Shown here one piece after another: positions 44,586 through 56,753 of a stretch of 64,000 nucleotides of DNA (its first letter is position 1; every line of letters starts with the position of its first letter). The stretch spans positions 23,991 to 87,990 of the forward strand of contig ADNK01003343.1 in assembly GCA_000320545.1 (NCBI GenBank), in the 5' to 3' direction. This stretch comes from Bigelowiella natans CCMP2755. Lineage: Eukaryota > Cercozoa > Chlorarachniophyceae. A program made the position numbers and the translations under genes. The notes below the pieces were generated by a model that saw nothing but the letters and a program-made list of their open reading frames with translations, searched no databases and was not told the origin of the DNA.

Positions 44586-46636
44586 TATAGCACTCCTTCG
44601 TAGGTTCCAGAATAGCCACGCTTGTCATCGTTCGTCAACCACGACATAGCGAACTCATCGCCTTTCACCATGGTGTTAACTCCTAATTAAGCCAGGAAAA
44701 ATGAAGCTTAATTCAGAAACATTTTCATCTACACATGTTCTTGGAAATTTCGCATTCGACTGCTATCGGGCTTGCTATCACAACGCAGTACATTTCCTGC
44801 TAGTTGACATCACTGAGAGAGAGAAATGCTACGGTCACCTTTCGGGGTGCCTGTGTAAACTAGATCTCCTGGTTCTAAAGGCTGCATTAGTTCAATCAAT
44901 GGCGGCGAGTGAGAATCAAGGAGATATAATTTGGGAAAGTGCATATTTGGTGCATAAAATAATCACATGATCGCGCAGTACTTTTAACCAAAAATTACAT
45001 TTTACACACGTACGCATAGAAGACTTAAAAGTGCTACCTGATACGTTGCAAGGAAAGTAAGCAAGTGTGGGACTGGAAATATCATTTGCGCCTATGAAGA
45101 GAATGGGAGGAGCAAACATTCTCAGAAAGAGAGAGAGAGAAATGAGAGAGAGAGAGAGAGAGAGAAGAGATTGAGAAGGAGGGACACTTGTAACACTGAC
45201 ATGCAACAATGAGTTCTTCTTCCTCTTCTTTCTCTTACACTTACCACACTCGCCTTCTGTCTGACATCATCATTGACTCTCAGTTCAAATGATAAAGAGT
45301 CTGGAGAAAAGTCTTTTCCTCCTTGCTCATAGAACTCGCTCAACGGTACCTACAACACACAAGGAATTGCCATCTTGTGAGTTACGCGTATCTCCACGAA
45401 GTAGTGAGTGGAAAGTTTAAAAACGACCGCTGTGGTGTTGCACACATTTTCTCTCTCCTTCTCCCCCCCCCCCCCCCCCCTTATGGATGTGTGCGTGTTA
45501 CCAAAGGTCCCAAGATACTCGAGCCTTGGAAACTGTGATGTTGGCGATAAAGATATATACTCAATACGAATCACACCTAGCGTAAGACCAAAGCACACGC
45601 ACAAGGCCCTGAGGCTGGCATTCATTCAGAAGCATACCTTTTCGATAGAGTCCAGGGAAGTCCCTTAGCTCTCAACGCACTTTGCTTGTCGCGAAGTGTC
45701 AAATCCAAGCTGACCCAAAGCAAGAAAAATGAGCATGTTGTTGCCCGCAAGCTCTCCATGTGTTTTCTCGTAAAATGCGAGTAGATTGCAGAATTGATGA
45801 AATCTTAAACAGCACATATGCAGTTGTCCGATGGTCATGCTCGCGGTCCTTACCGTCACCATTTATATAATCATCCTTTGATATTGGTGTTAAGTGCATG
45901 CACGTTGTTGTTCTCATCATCGGCTACCCAAGTGCGAGAGATCCAATTACGTCCCAGCTGTTGGCGTGCAATCACAATTCCATCATCAGTAATAATATCA
46001 TCAGCAATGACAAAGAAACAGTGCACACGAAAACACGGGCAAGGATAGCAATAAGACGCCCTGTGCGCCTCCTTACGAAGAAGGAGGAGGAGAAAGGGGA
46101 GGAGGAAGTCGCGCCAACAGAAAAATTATATTATAACGGGAGGGATGAGTTGATTCATCAATGAATCATATCCTCTTCTCCCATTACTCCGAAAGAGCAT
46201 TAACAATAATGCTGTATAGCTATTGACGGGGTGACGACGACAACCTCTCGACATGGCTATTTAGAGGAATCTGCTCGGCGATCTGTACGACCTTAAGGGT
46301 ATAATACCAAAGAACACAGTGGTGGACGTTATCGAAACGGATATGAAACCTTCACATGCACACTTCCTTTCTTCGATTCACTATTTGTTAAATACCAATT
46401 CTAGTTCGTGATGAATACGTCCAGATTCAGCGAACGCTGTAGCCCCTTCAAGAAGAGGAAGACATCGGTTAGGAAAAATGCAATGTGTGCTTCTTGCTGG
46501 GAAAGCTTCATTGAAGATATTCTAACGAAGTTCGCTGCACACGCTGAATCGCTCGGCAGCACGCTAGCACGTTAACGCCACCTTCAAGTCCGCGAAGAGA
46601 GCTGAGAGACTTTATGAATACCACCGGCTCCTCTTT
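44586..46636 (-). CDS. fumarylacetoacetate-hydrolase family protein, FAHD1-like acylpyruvase (5' exons incomplete)
   Basis: FAHD1 enzymes cleave acylpyruvates and decarboxylate oxaloacetate, usually in mitochondria. Six exons join in phase: 45709-45638, 45532-45502, 45349-45245, 45091-45038, 44881-44839, 44682-44586. Translated in order they give LDLTLRDKQ, then KGLPWTLSKSF, then SFELRVNDDVRQKASV, then AQMIFPVPHLLTF, then LEPGDLVYTGTPKG, then VKGDEFAMSW. This follows human FAHD1 block by block (LDMTARDVQ, KGLPWTLAKSF, GDIILTGTPKG). A farther exon at about 46636-46582 (KEEPVVFIKSLSSL) matches the EPVLFLKP block. The exon carrying the first metal-binding HHE motif, expected between 45710 and 46580, was not found. 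The gene may be damaged there, or that exon may be too short to recognise. Confidence 0.75.
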
Positions 46637-46703
46637 CTGGAATGCATGGTGAAAACAATAACATGCCACAACATAAATAAACACATGCAATATGTTTCTC
46701 TCG

Positions 46704-46774
<71 letters not shown>

Positions 46775-47612
46775 TGAGAACCATGAACACATAAATAAAG
46801 ATGGACGTCGTCCTCGAAAACGAAGCAGCGTCGTTAATACTACTACTACTCCTCCTCCTCCTACGACTCATTTTATCATAGCAAAAGACTGGTCCTGCTC
46901 ACACTACCGGAAGTTCGTTTCCGAGTTCATAAACATGTTCAACGTAGTTCCTAAGGATGAAAGTTGTCGATCATGTCTAACTGGTGGCACTGCAACCTCA
47001 CCGCTAAGTCTATTGTCCCTGCAATGATACACTCAAGTCTACACCCGAAATTCTAGAATGTTGGAGCACCTTCCGATGCAATATATGTTCTTCACAGATG
47101 CAGGAGCAGTTGTGCTCATCAGGCGACAAGGCTGCCCTCTCGCCATGCTTTTGAGGGCGCTCAAGGCCCTTGAGCAGGAGGAGGGCCTAACAACAATCAT
47201 CAATGCACTTGATATTTTCAAAGGCAATCGCCATCCGCTGCAGATTTCAATGTTGTTGTAATTGTTGCCTGATGATAGTGAGGAATCCATCGATATAATA
47301 TCGATAAAATATAGACCAAAACAACATTCAACGCAAATTTGCAACCTGCGCTTGCCGCTGGAACTTTTCGCTCCGTGCCGCTTTGGAGAGGAGGGGGGGG
47401 AAGGAGAAAGAGAAAGCCCGAGGAAACAAACAGACGAACTCGTGGAATCATCACCCTTTGATCATCGCTGCTGGGCAATAGAGGAGGGCATTGCAACACA
47501 TCAAAATGCTGACGTTGTAAAGAGAGAAGCTACCTCGACTACCATGCACTAATTTCGATCGAAGACTGTGCCCCTTGCTCTTCAGTAGTTTCTTTTGCGC
47601 TTTGAGACGGCA
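45710..47612. other. unresolved region with weak coding signals
   Basis: It should hold the missing 5' exons of the FAHD1-like gene. On the plus strand, fragments such as FFTDAGAVVLIRR and LLRALKALEQEEG (47058-47261) and a charged frame (47262-47552) look partly coding but do not join into a recognisable protein. A (TC)n(TG)n tract lies at about 46709-46772. Confidence 0.3.
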
Positions 47613-49459
47613 ATGAAACCGTGTGGTTTGCCGTTGTCCAATCGCATTCGTGATGATGGCAACGTCGCTCTCCCAGAAAGACCTATCACCGCTCCTTCTT
47701 TGTTAAAATGCGGGATCGTTCTGTCCGTGCTGCTTATTGTTGCCAGTAGTGCTACATACAATCCGAGACCGCCGCAATCAGAAGATTTTGGATTCCTCAG
47801 AAGTGCTGCGCATGCCAAAACTGCGAGCTCACCGCCGACAGCAGTACAGTCGTCCGCGCCAGCAGCGGTGGCAGCATCAGGAGTCGTTAGCGGCACAACA
47901 TCCAGCCCCGTTTGTGAGAGCAATAGGCAGCTTGCACAACCCGCTGTAAATTATCCTCTCAAATTCGTGATTGATAATAATGGGAAGCAAGAACCAGCCC
48001 CCCCCGCTCACATGAATAATGATGATTTTCTGAATGGGAAAAGCAATAACAGAGATTACAGCAGCAACAACAACCAGAAGAGGGATAACGACAGCAACAA
48101 ACAACGCGATGATGTGATACTATGCAAGGACGGCGAGGCTGTGGCTACTAGCCTGAATTCTCTCCATCTTCTTCGAGCGACGTGCAGACGACTCTCAATA
48201 GATTACAACAGCTTGCCGATTTCTGTGGTGTCCTCCTCATCACCAGCGCCGCCACCATCGCCAAAGCGGCGGTCAAGGATGATGATGACAACACGTCGGT
48301 TTGATAAGTCAGCACCATCTCGGAGATCATCGTCGTCGATGTCGAGCGCGTCTCACCTGTTTCTCATGTCACCCCACTCCACATTTCGCACAATACCGGA
48401 TGGAAAGCTCCGAAGGATGATCATGATGAGAGGGAGGAAAAATGAGAGCGCCATCAGATTCTCCCGCCATTCCCAAACCCCTCTACCTCCACCACCATCA
48501 TCATCATCCTCATCTTTTAGGAAAATACGCCTGAAGAACACCAAAATGGGATACGCTGGTTTACCTCAACTAGTTCAAGTAGTACGAGGGAAAGAACAAC
48601 AAGAAGAAGAAGAGGCGAAGACTCGCTTGTCCTCATCATCAAACGAAATGTCCTTGTCACGTAATGACGACTTGCAATATAATTCATCCTTCATTCCTTC
48701 CCACGCGTCTTCACTTCGATTGAGACAACCATCACCGCCACCACCACGACCATCATCATCATCATCATCCTCCTCATCCTCTTCGTTATCATATTCCCTT
48801 CATCATACAAGTGCTCGCAACGCTTCGTCGCCATCGTTGCCCTCATCTCGAGGTACTACTACTACTGCTGCTACTGCTGCTACTTCCAAGCTCTCTCAGA
48901 AGACAGCACCGACGACCCATGCATCCTCACGATCTACGACGACGTCATCACTGCCCGCAGCCCCCCCCCCAGGTGCAGCACTGGACTACAACGAGAAGAA
49001 GCGCATAAATATGATTGAAGGGGTCCCCTGGTGCTTGACGACTGAGGGCATGAGCGAGGCATGCAAGCGGGTTGCTGAAGCCCTCCCCCCCCACCCCGTT
49101 CTAATCCTATTCAGCCGCATCCTTCGTATCCCCCGCCCCTCAAGGAAGGAGGGCCAGATCATCGACTTCATTCGTACGTTGGCCGCTCAGTGCGGGTGGT
49201 GGTACCGAAGAGACGAAGCCGGGAACATTCTCATCCGCAAACCTGCGAGCGACACGCTGCTGCAAAAGGCGGAGATGATCTGCCTGCAAGCGCATCTTGA
49301 TATGGTAACAATTGCGGAATCATCGGCCAAGGCGTCCACGTCGTCGATGTCGGGAGGAGGCGAGCAACAGCCGGGGGGTGGGAAGGAAGAAAGGAAGATT
49401 GATTTTGAGACGACGCCTATCGAGGCATACCTCAAAGACGGCTTTATACGGTATTTATC

Positions 49460-49535
<76 letters not shown>

Positions 49536-49591
49536 ACAAACTATATTCTTTTTCACAATGAGCGTGTGTGTGTGTATGTGTGTGTGTGTGC

Positions 49592-49631
<40 letters not shown>

Positions 49632-50377
49632 ACCTTTATGGTGACGGTGCTGTTTATCACATCATCATCATCAGCAGCAGCAGCAGCAGCATCATCAGCA
49701 TCAATCTTTCTGCTTTTGGTAGGGCAAACGGCACAACACTAGGAGCTGATAACGGTGTTGGCATTGCGGCGGCTTTAGCAATACTGCTAGATGACTCCGT
49801 GGGGGGGCCTGTCGAAGTACTTTTCACTACAAACGAAGAGGCTGGTAGTAGTAGTAGTAGTAGTAGTAGTAGTGTCATTGCCTTGTGATGATGTGTCAGT
49901 CAGCGTTAGAAGAAGAAGAAGAAGAATATCTGGACAACCTCGTTTATAACCGCAAGGAACCAAGAAAACGTTGTGTTTCTCCTGCCTCAACCCCCCTCCC
50001 TTTTCGAGATGGTGTTCTTCTCATGAGAGGATCAGGCAGCAGCACTGATCAAACCAACACATGATTGTCTTCTTCTTCTTCTTCTTCTTCTTCTTCTTCT
50101 TCTTCCACCCCTTCCTCTTTCTCCCCCTCCTCCTCTACCTCTTCTCAGGCATGACTGGAGCGCACAGCTTGAAGCCCTCCTGGCTAAGGAGCCGTCTATT
50201 GATAAATTTAGACTCTGAGGAACCAAACAGAATCACAGCAGGATGTGCTGGGTAGTAGTAGTAGTAGTAGTAGTTGTTGTTGTTGTCGTTGTTGCACGCT
50301 ATCAACCATCGCCCAATCAAGCTTTTGGTACATGCGCGCATGCGGCGTGTTGTGTGTGTGTGAGAGAGAGAGGGAGG

Positions 50378-50416
<39 letters not shown>

Positions 50417-52182
50417 CATTAGTTAGTCATCACGAGTGTTTGCTCGAGAGTTGTAGCTTCCCATTTGTTTCACAATTTGTGTGCCGCCCTGCTGCTGGTG
50501 CTGCTGCTGCTGTGCAGGTCGTTCGGGAAAAGGCTCCGACTCTCCCCCCAGCGGGATGTGAGCGTGGACACGAAGAAGCTGCACTACTTTGGTGTCAAGA
50601 TATCGAATCTAACCGGAGGACACTCCGGCTTGATGATCCATCGTAACATCTCGAGCGCCATCAAGATCGTCGCTCAGTGTGCACGTAAGTGTTAGTGGTA
50701 GTAGCAGCCTTATTAGCTGTAGGGTCAGTAAATATCCCTCTGCAATGACGCTGGTATTAGTGACAGTGTGCGCTCACCACCATCATCACCATGATCAATC
50801 TCATCCCCCCCCCCCCCCCCCCCCCCTTTCGAACATCAATGCTTCGTAGGTTCCGTGCTGGAGTCCGGTGTGAATATACGGTTGGTGTCGCTGAAAGGAG
50901 GAGATGCTCAGAACTCCATCCCCTCACAAGCCACTGCGTGGTTTGCGGTCACTAAAGAGGCCGATCTGGAGCTAGCGGAGGACATCATCGAGCATGTGGT
51001 ACAAATCATGCAGATCGGCGAAATCAAAGCCTTGGAAGCAGCGGCAGCAGCGGCTGCTGCCAGTAGCACTGCTACTGCTACGATTCGGAAAGAAGAAGAT
51101 CATGACAGCGGCAAGAAGAAAGAAGAGGGTTGTGATGATGATGATACTGGTGGTGGTGAGGTCAATGGTGATGTTCAAAATCACTGTCACCACCACCACC
51201 ACCATCATCATCACCACCATCATCCAAAACAACAGCAGCAGCAGCAGCACTATCATACTGATAGTAGTAATACGCCGACAACGACCGCTGCTAGATTAGC
51301 TTCACCAGCTACTACTACTTCGATGGCGATGATGGCGGCAACAAAGACATGGGCTCTTGAGTTCTGTAGACGCCATTGTAGTAGCTGCCGCACCACGCAC
51401 AGTTGTGGAGAGGGGGGGTTAGGAGAAGAAGAGGAGGAGGAAGAAGAAGCGCCATTGCCGCTCACTAGAGAAGCAACAGCCAACATAGTAGATGTCCTTC
51501 TGAGAGCTCCTCACGGCTGCTTTGAGCTGTCGTCTATGGGGCACGTAGAATCATCGGTATTATAATTAATTCAAAGTGACATGAGTGTCACCTTCCCCTC
51601 GTCTCCTTTCAACGCGATTGGTGCTGCTGCTGCTGCTGCTGCCACGCGCTAATGAGGCATCACCGATCCCCGTCTATCCACCCCCCATTCAGGTATCACT
51701 GTCAATGGCACATCTCGACAGCAACAGCACGGCAGCTCTAGAGATGTACTTCAAGGTACGCTTGTCTGGGAAGTCAGACGCACAAAAATTGGATAACGAG
51801 ATCAGCCGTTTCGGAGAGTCAAAAGGACTAGAGGTCAGTTCTATCAACGCCGTATTAGCTTTCCCCCCTCCCCACCCCCCCCTTGCATAGCCTTGTTCTT
51901 CTCGAATCGCCTTTTTCTCCATCCTTTGCTTTCCCTGTTGTCCTCAGACACCAATGATTCTTGCTGAATATATTGAATGGTGTTATCACCGAAGGTGCTT
52001 CCTATGGAGAGTTTTTCAAGGGGATGGACGGCCGCCCTCGACAGCTCGGTACTACATCTATTGTTTCATTGATTCATTGATTCATTCATTACCGGTTGAT
52101 TGATTGATCTATCGGCACTCTTCCACAGATAGCATCGATGTACCTACGACTGGGCCACGAAGCTGTCTTCGGTAAACTGGCG

Positions 52183-52249
<67 letters not shown>

Positions 52250-52393
52250 TATTAGTAGTGAAAGCAGCATAGCAGCAGAGGGAGAAAAGAAGCTCTACAT
52301 TCTGTTAGCCTCCACAACTGCTCTACAAATTTTTATGGTGTATTATCGTCAACTGGGGTTATGTGAAACGATGTTGTTGTGATGCTGTTTTGC

Positions 52394-52430
<37 letters not shown>

Positions 52431-52643
52431 CCCCCTCTCTCAGGTCGTCAGCCAGAATTCCAAGAAGTACACGGAGGGTTGGAGCTCGGCATCATAGCAG
52501 AGAAATACCCAAAGCTCGACTGTGCTTCTATGGGGCCTGAGATCCTTGGCGCTCACACAACCGAAGAAAGACTTAGAGTGGCCACGGTGCCTCCATGGTA
52601 GTAAAACGCAACGGCGAGCATAAATCAGCAACTTGTGAGTGTG

Positions 52644-52683
<40 letters not shown>

Positions 52684-52859
52684 CACTCAAGAAATATCAT
52701 TGATGCATCTGTGCTGCCTTTTCTTCTTCTTCCTCCATCTTTCCGTACATCTCATCGTTGCCACTTCCCTACCGGCATTAAATTAGGTACGAATGGCTGA
52801 AAACTAGTATACAGGCATATCACTCCGATTCGGATAGGATTCGAAGGTGCGCTAACTGA
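47613..52859 (+). CDS. aminoacyl-histidine dipeptidase (PepD, M20 family) with N-terminal membrane anchor
   Basis: PepD hydrolyses Xaa-His dipeptides such as carnosine with two metal ions. Ten exons join in phase: 47613-49450, 49723-49844, 50149-50251, 50518-50684, 50850-51556, 51693-51833, 51995-52048, 52129-52171, 52444-52597, 52787-52859. They give 1133 residues against about 485 in bacteria. All metal-site motifs are present: LQAHLDMV, GTTLGADNGVG, TTNEEAG, LINLDSEE, NLTGGHSG and VHGGLELG. The extra length comes from an N-terminal stretch of about 455 residues and a mid-domain insertion. The N-terminal part has a membrane helix (LLKCGIVLSVLLIVASSA) and a Ser/Pro/Arg-rich linker. The insertion (nt about 51020-51470) contains poly-Ala, poly-His and poly-Glu. 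PepD is mainly bacterial, so ancestral transfer is inferred, old enough to have gained nine introns. Confidence 0.87.
49462..49630. repeat. microsatellite cluster (CA, TA, GT, GA) in PepD intron 1
   Basis: Four different dinucleotide tracts occupy most of the 272-nt intron: CA 49462-49494, TA 49499-49532, GT about 49563-49590, GA 49593-49630. Confidence 0.95.
52188..52247. repeat. (CA)n(GA)n compound microsatellite in a PepD intron
   Basis: CA tract followed by GA tract between exons 8 and 9. A TC tract (52396-52428) lies near the acceptor of the same intron. Confidence 0.9.
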
Positions 52860-54507
52860 GAATCCCTTATTTCGCAGCTACGACTGACTGCTGCTAAAGA
52901 GTGTTACGCACGCAAAGATCTAATTGAAATGCATCGTATTTTGGAGAACAGCTAGGTGTTGTGTTGAATAGCATAAGCAGCATGTATACGATGTCTGTTG
53001 GTCACTTTTGATGATATCCCAATAGGAATGCGGAGAGGTACGGCTACAGTCTTGGCAAGCTCATGTGGAATGCGCTATCCAGGGTCAATATGTACAGCGG
53101 CAGCAGCAGCCACCACCACAAGATGCAGTATCATCGATATGATTCGCAATAAAGGGGGGCAATTTTTATCTTCAGTACAGTTTATCATCCAAAGAATTTT
53201 AGACCTTTATTTACGTATTGCTCCGTTTCATTGTCGTTTTGTAGAAGTGCATCTGGTGTACTGTAGCAGTGGTAGATAGCCTAATGAATGTGTGCCCTAC
53301 TACCTTGTTTAGATATATTAAACTAATAAACCTGAGAATGAAATCAAGATGATCAGCTACATAGAGACGCGCGTCGCAACCAGTCACGACTGAGACTACA
53401 TGAGAATGAGCATCGCATCTGATTTGAGCATCATCTCTCACACACTGAGCAGCGGCTCTACAGACAGCAAGGCCTTTACGTGTTTATGAAACGGATGTAA
53501 TGAAATGGTTAAATCATTTCATCATCTTAATGTAGCTGTGCACGCCTTTACGTGTTCATGTTTAGCAGATAGATGTAATGAAATGGCTACAGCTACGTGT
53601 GTATGTATGTATGTATGACGACCAAGGAGCTGTCGCAGCATGCGCACGTCCACTCGTGCTGCACGCTGCGCTGCGCACATGCGCATGGAAGTTCTCAGAA
53701 CTTCGGGAATCTCCGAGAAGCTTCGAGAATCTTCCAGAAGCTTCGAGAACATTCCGGAAGATTCGAGAATCTTCCAGAATCTTCGAGAGCGTTCCGGAAA
53801 CTTCGGGAATCTTCCAGAACACTCGAGAGAATTCGAGAGAATTCTGGGAGATTCTTATGTATGTATGTGTAAGACGGATGTAATGAAATGTTTAAATTTT
53901 TTCAATTGTCATCCTAATGTAGCTGTGCAATGCAGCGGCTACAGCGCTTAATTTGTATGTATTTGTTTCCTTTGTCGCGTGTTGTATGCATGAGAAAGCA
54001 TTGCAATTTGGTCTGTCATGTCGTGCATGTACATGCACATGTATTGCGTGTGGCAGGTATACTCGACTATTGTACGGCCAACGCGCACGCAATGCGCCAT
54101 GTTAGGCAATGATTGAATTTAATAGGTGCATGGCTGCCATGCTGTCATCTCTAGATCTAGCCATTTCAGAGTCTCGGCATTTATTCACTGCTAAGTTGTC
54201 ATGTGATGCTTTGTCATTGGCGATTCCATATTGACGCTGCATGCGTGTGTCGTATTGACTGCGCTGCGCAGCGTGTACAAGAATAAATTGGACGACGTCT
54301 GAGAGCATGGGCTAATAAACAAATAACACAAAAGGCTCGGTTCGTAGCACACCAATAAAAGCGCACACGTAAAATCTGTAAGTAGGATGATGCATGGTTA
54401 ACATGTATACCTACAATCTACATTATTTTGAACATCGCAATTCTTTCTGACACGACAAACTGAGATTTATGCTTTATTCAACATTTATTCCGCGTGCGTA
54501 CATTTGT
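52860..54507. other. intergenic region with a truncated copia LTR
   Basis: Convergent region between the PepD and gluconokinase genes. Apart from the LTR fragment at 53623-53855 and diverged direct repeats on either side of it, no coding sequence is supported. Confidence 0.5.
53623..53855 (+). mobile_element. truncated copy of the copia LTR, including the GAA/TTC array
   Basis: About 233 bp match the reverse complement of the 25330-25745 / 31434-31849 LTRs, starting at CAAGGAGCTGTCGCAGC and running through most of the array. Several substitutions and a shortened array show it is older than the full element. Flanking DNA on both sides repeats a diverged 'GGATGTAATGAAATG' sequence. No target duplication is visible, and both LTR ends are missing. 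Confidence 0.85.
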
Positions 54508-54981
54508 TTACATTTCTAATCTTGTTTGAAGGTGATTCACGATTGAACGTGCTATGGTTGACACAGGTTCCACGATTGGCACGATCAACACGTTTTCACT
54601 GTGAGAATATGTTACACAAAACAATAAATTTGATGATCTTCATCATTCTCTTCTCTCTCCCTGTTCTTTCCCTTTCTCTCACTCTCCATGATCAACATTG
54701 TAACATCGCCATCGCCACTACCATGGCTACTATCATCGTCATCAAAATCATCACATCATCATTGCCTAACCACACAAAGATAAAAACTAACTCACAATGA
54801 CAAGATGAAATTACATGAGATATCAGGCACACGATAGCATCATCGTCGTTAGGAGTTGCAGAATTTGTATTGAAAGGAGTAGTAATTATTACACCTTGGT
54901 TCTGGCTTCTCTAACGTCTGAAACTGACTTTGAAGAAGCTGAGGAAGAGAAGAATTAAAATAACACTGACCGTTCTTTCCC

Positions 54982-55023
<42 letters not shown>

Positions 55024-55801
55024 TTTAAATAATCTGTGTGAGACATCTCTTCTTATTTTATGAACAATAATGTAAGCCAGTAGTACTAACGATGACAGCA
55101 TGAACCGTACTTTCCCAAATTGGCATTAATTGAGCATTTGTTCGTTATATAAAATATTGAGTGGCAATAGACAGAGAAGCAGCTGTGACATAAAAAAACC
55201 CGCCACCACCAACACCACCACATCGGCTTTCGAGTGGTAACAGAATTGTCTGTTAACACCCACCTACACACCATTGTTAATGCTGCAATACTTTGTTTTC
55301 AACGGTAATTGTGAATTTACAACTTGTCCGAATGGTGCAAAGAACGATGTACCCTACTAACTACCTTTGGATTGAAAAAATGCTCCTTCCTATCTTTAAG
55401 CCTGCTCGCAATCAGCTCTTGTGAACCTTCCAAGAGTAAAATTCCAACTTTGGAGCAAACTTTGTCGTCCGTTCCTCTTGTAATGCGGGCATGTTACACA
55501 ACAAGAGTAACAATCATGACAAAATTAAGAAACATGAGAACTTTAGTCAGTATAGTCATTATTTAGGAATTATTCATATAGATTCCAATAATCGCCCAAA
55601 AACAGCTCAGACCAATGGAAGAACAACACCCGGTGTCGTCCAAAAAATGAGTGAGCTAAGTTTGCTGTTGTCATACATTGGCCGATCTGAGAATCTACGA
55701 TTTGCAGTTTTTACCTTAAAATGTCACGATAAGATTTCTTCAATGCAGAGCAGGCTAGAACAAGTCTAATTGATTATTCGCGAAATTATCGAGGTCACCT
55801 C

Positions 55802-55837
<36 letters not shown>

Positions 55838-56460
55838 CTGTTATTTTCCTCTTTTAGCTCTTGTGAGATGATCAATGTCGTTGGTGGAATTTCTCTTTTT
55901 GGCAGTTTTGCGTCACAAAGATCGAGGACAGCGATTTACCTTGTTTTTGACTCAACATGACTCTTTATAAGTTTGGCCAATGCCTCCAGCCATGGCTTTC
56001 TATCCAAATCGTTCAAAGCTGTCCCACTCCTCATTTTCTCTACATTTTCTGTATGATAGAAATAAGATATCAATTTAAGACTGGGCATATGGGACTGCTA
56101 TTGCTGTGTACATGCTCTGATAGATACGAATAGCAGACTATGTACCAGTCGGATGGTAGTCGTCAGCATCTGCAAAGGTTGCTGCACCCCAGAGTTTAGC
56201 AACAGCGATACCAACAGAACTCTTACCTAAGAAGAACTCTTTAGGCAATGATCACCATCGTGCAAAAGATTTGATTGCATCAATCGCAACATGAAGCGTG
56301 CATCATTAAAGCGAAGAGAGTATCATGGTCATTGGTTACCACATCCTGAAACGCCTGCTACGATAACCACAGAAGTATAGCAATGGAGTGGGGGAGGGCA
56401 CAGCTGTTGCTTCTTCTTATTATTCTTATTCTTCTGATCATCTCCTCGCTTGTGCATCAT
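54508..56460 (-). CDS. gluconokinase (GntK family)
   Basis: It phosphorylates D-gluconate to 6-phosphogluconate with ATP, feeding the pentose phosphate pathway; it is normally cytosolic. Seven exons join in phase: 56460-56340, 56226-56146, 56048-55940, 55765-55715, 55476-55365, 54938-54895, 54598-54508. They give 202 residues, close to the family length. In order: a short basic Asn/Lys-rich leader; P-loop GVSGCGKSSVG (split by intron 1); FADADDYHP; NVEKMRSGTALNDLDRKPWL; LACSALKKSYRD; ELIASRLKDRKEHFF; LLQSQFQTLEKP; and a C-terminal helix. All blocks follow bacterial and human gluconokinase. An in-frame stop sits directly before the double ATG, fixing the start. It is head-to-head with the WD40 gene, 293 bp away. 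Confidence 0.93.
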
Positions 56461-56753
56461 TCATCGCTCGGTTGCTTTTGAAATGTTAATTGCAACTTAT
56501 TAGCTTGCTTCAGCTGTCCTCCTCCTCCTCCTCCTTCTTCTTCTCCTTCTTCTTCTTCTTGCGTGTTTTTTTAGGTGTTTTTACCTTACAGTAAGTCAAA
56601 TGCCTCTACAAGGAAGTTAAGTGCGAAGTGAGTAATGCAGTGAATTGTTAGGTGATATTAGCTTAGTGACATCATGGAAAACAGAGATCAGTAGTATTAG
56701 TAGTAGTTGTGGAGGAAGTATTTCTGGGAGAGTGGATAACGACAAGGGTGATC
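56461..56753. promoter_or_regulatory. divergent intergenic region, probable bidirectional promoter
   Basis: 293 bp between the gluconokinase (-) and WD40 (+) start codons, with a CTT/TCC-rich tract at about 56517-56560. The promoter role is inferred from position. Confidence 0.35.

Noticed and set aside
46258-46580. Plus-strand reading NLLGDLYDLKGIIPKN and downstream FSERCSPFKK as a gene
   Set aside because: No consistent donors or phases were found, and the second part overlaps the minus-strand FAHD1-like exon EEPVVFIKS, which has a clear family match.
52860-52955. Extra C-terminal PepD exon (LRLTAAKECYARKDLIEMH...)
   Set aside because: It looks coding and follows a good acceptor, but its phase does not match the only available donor; the stop at 52857-52859 already completes the family's C-terminus.
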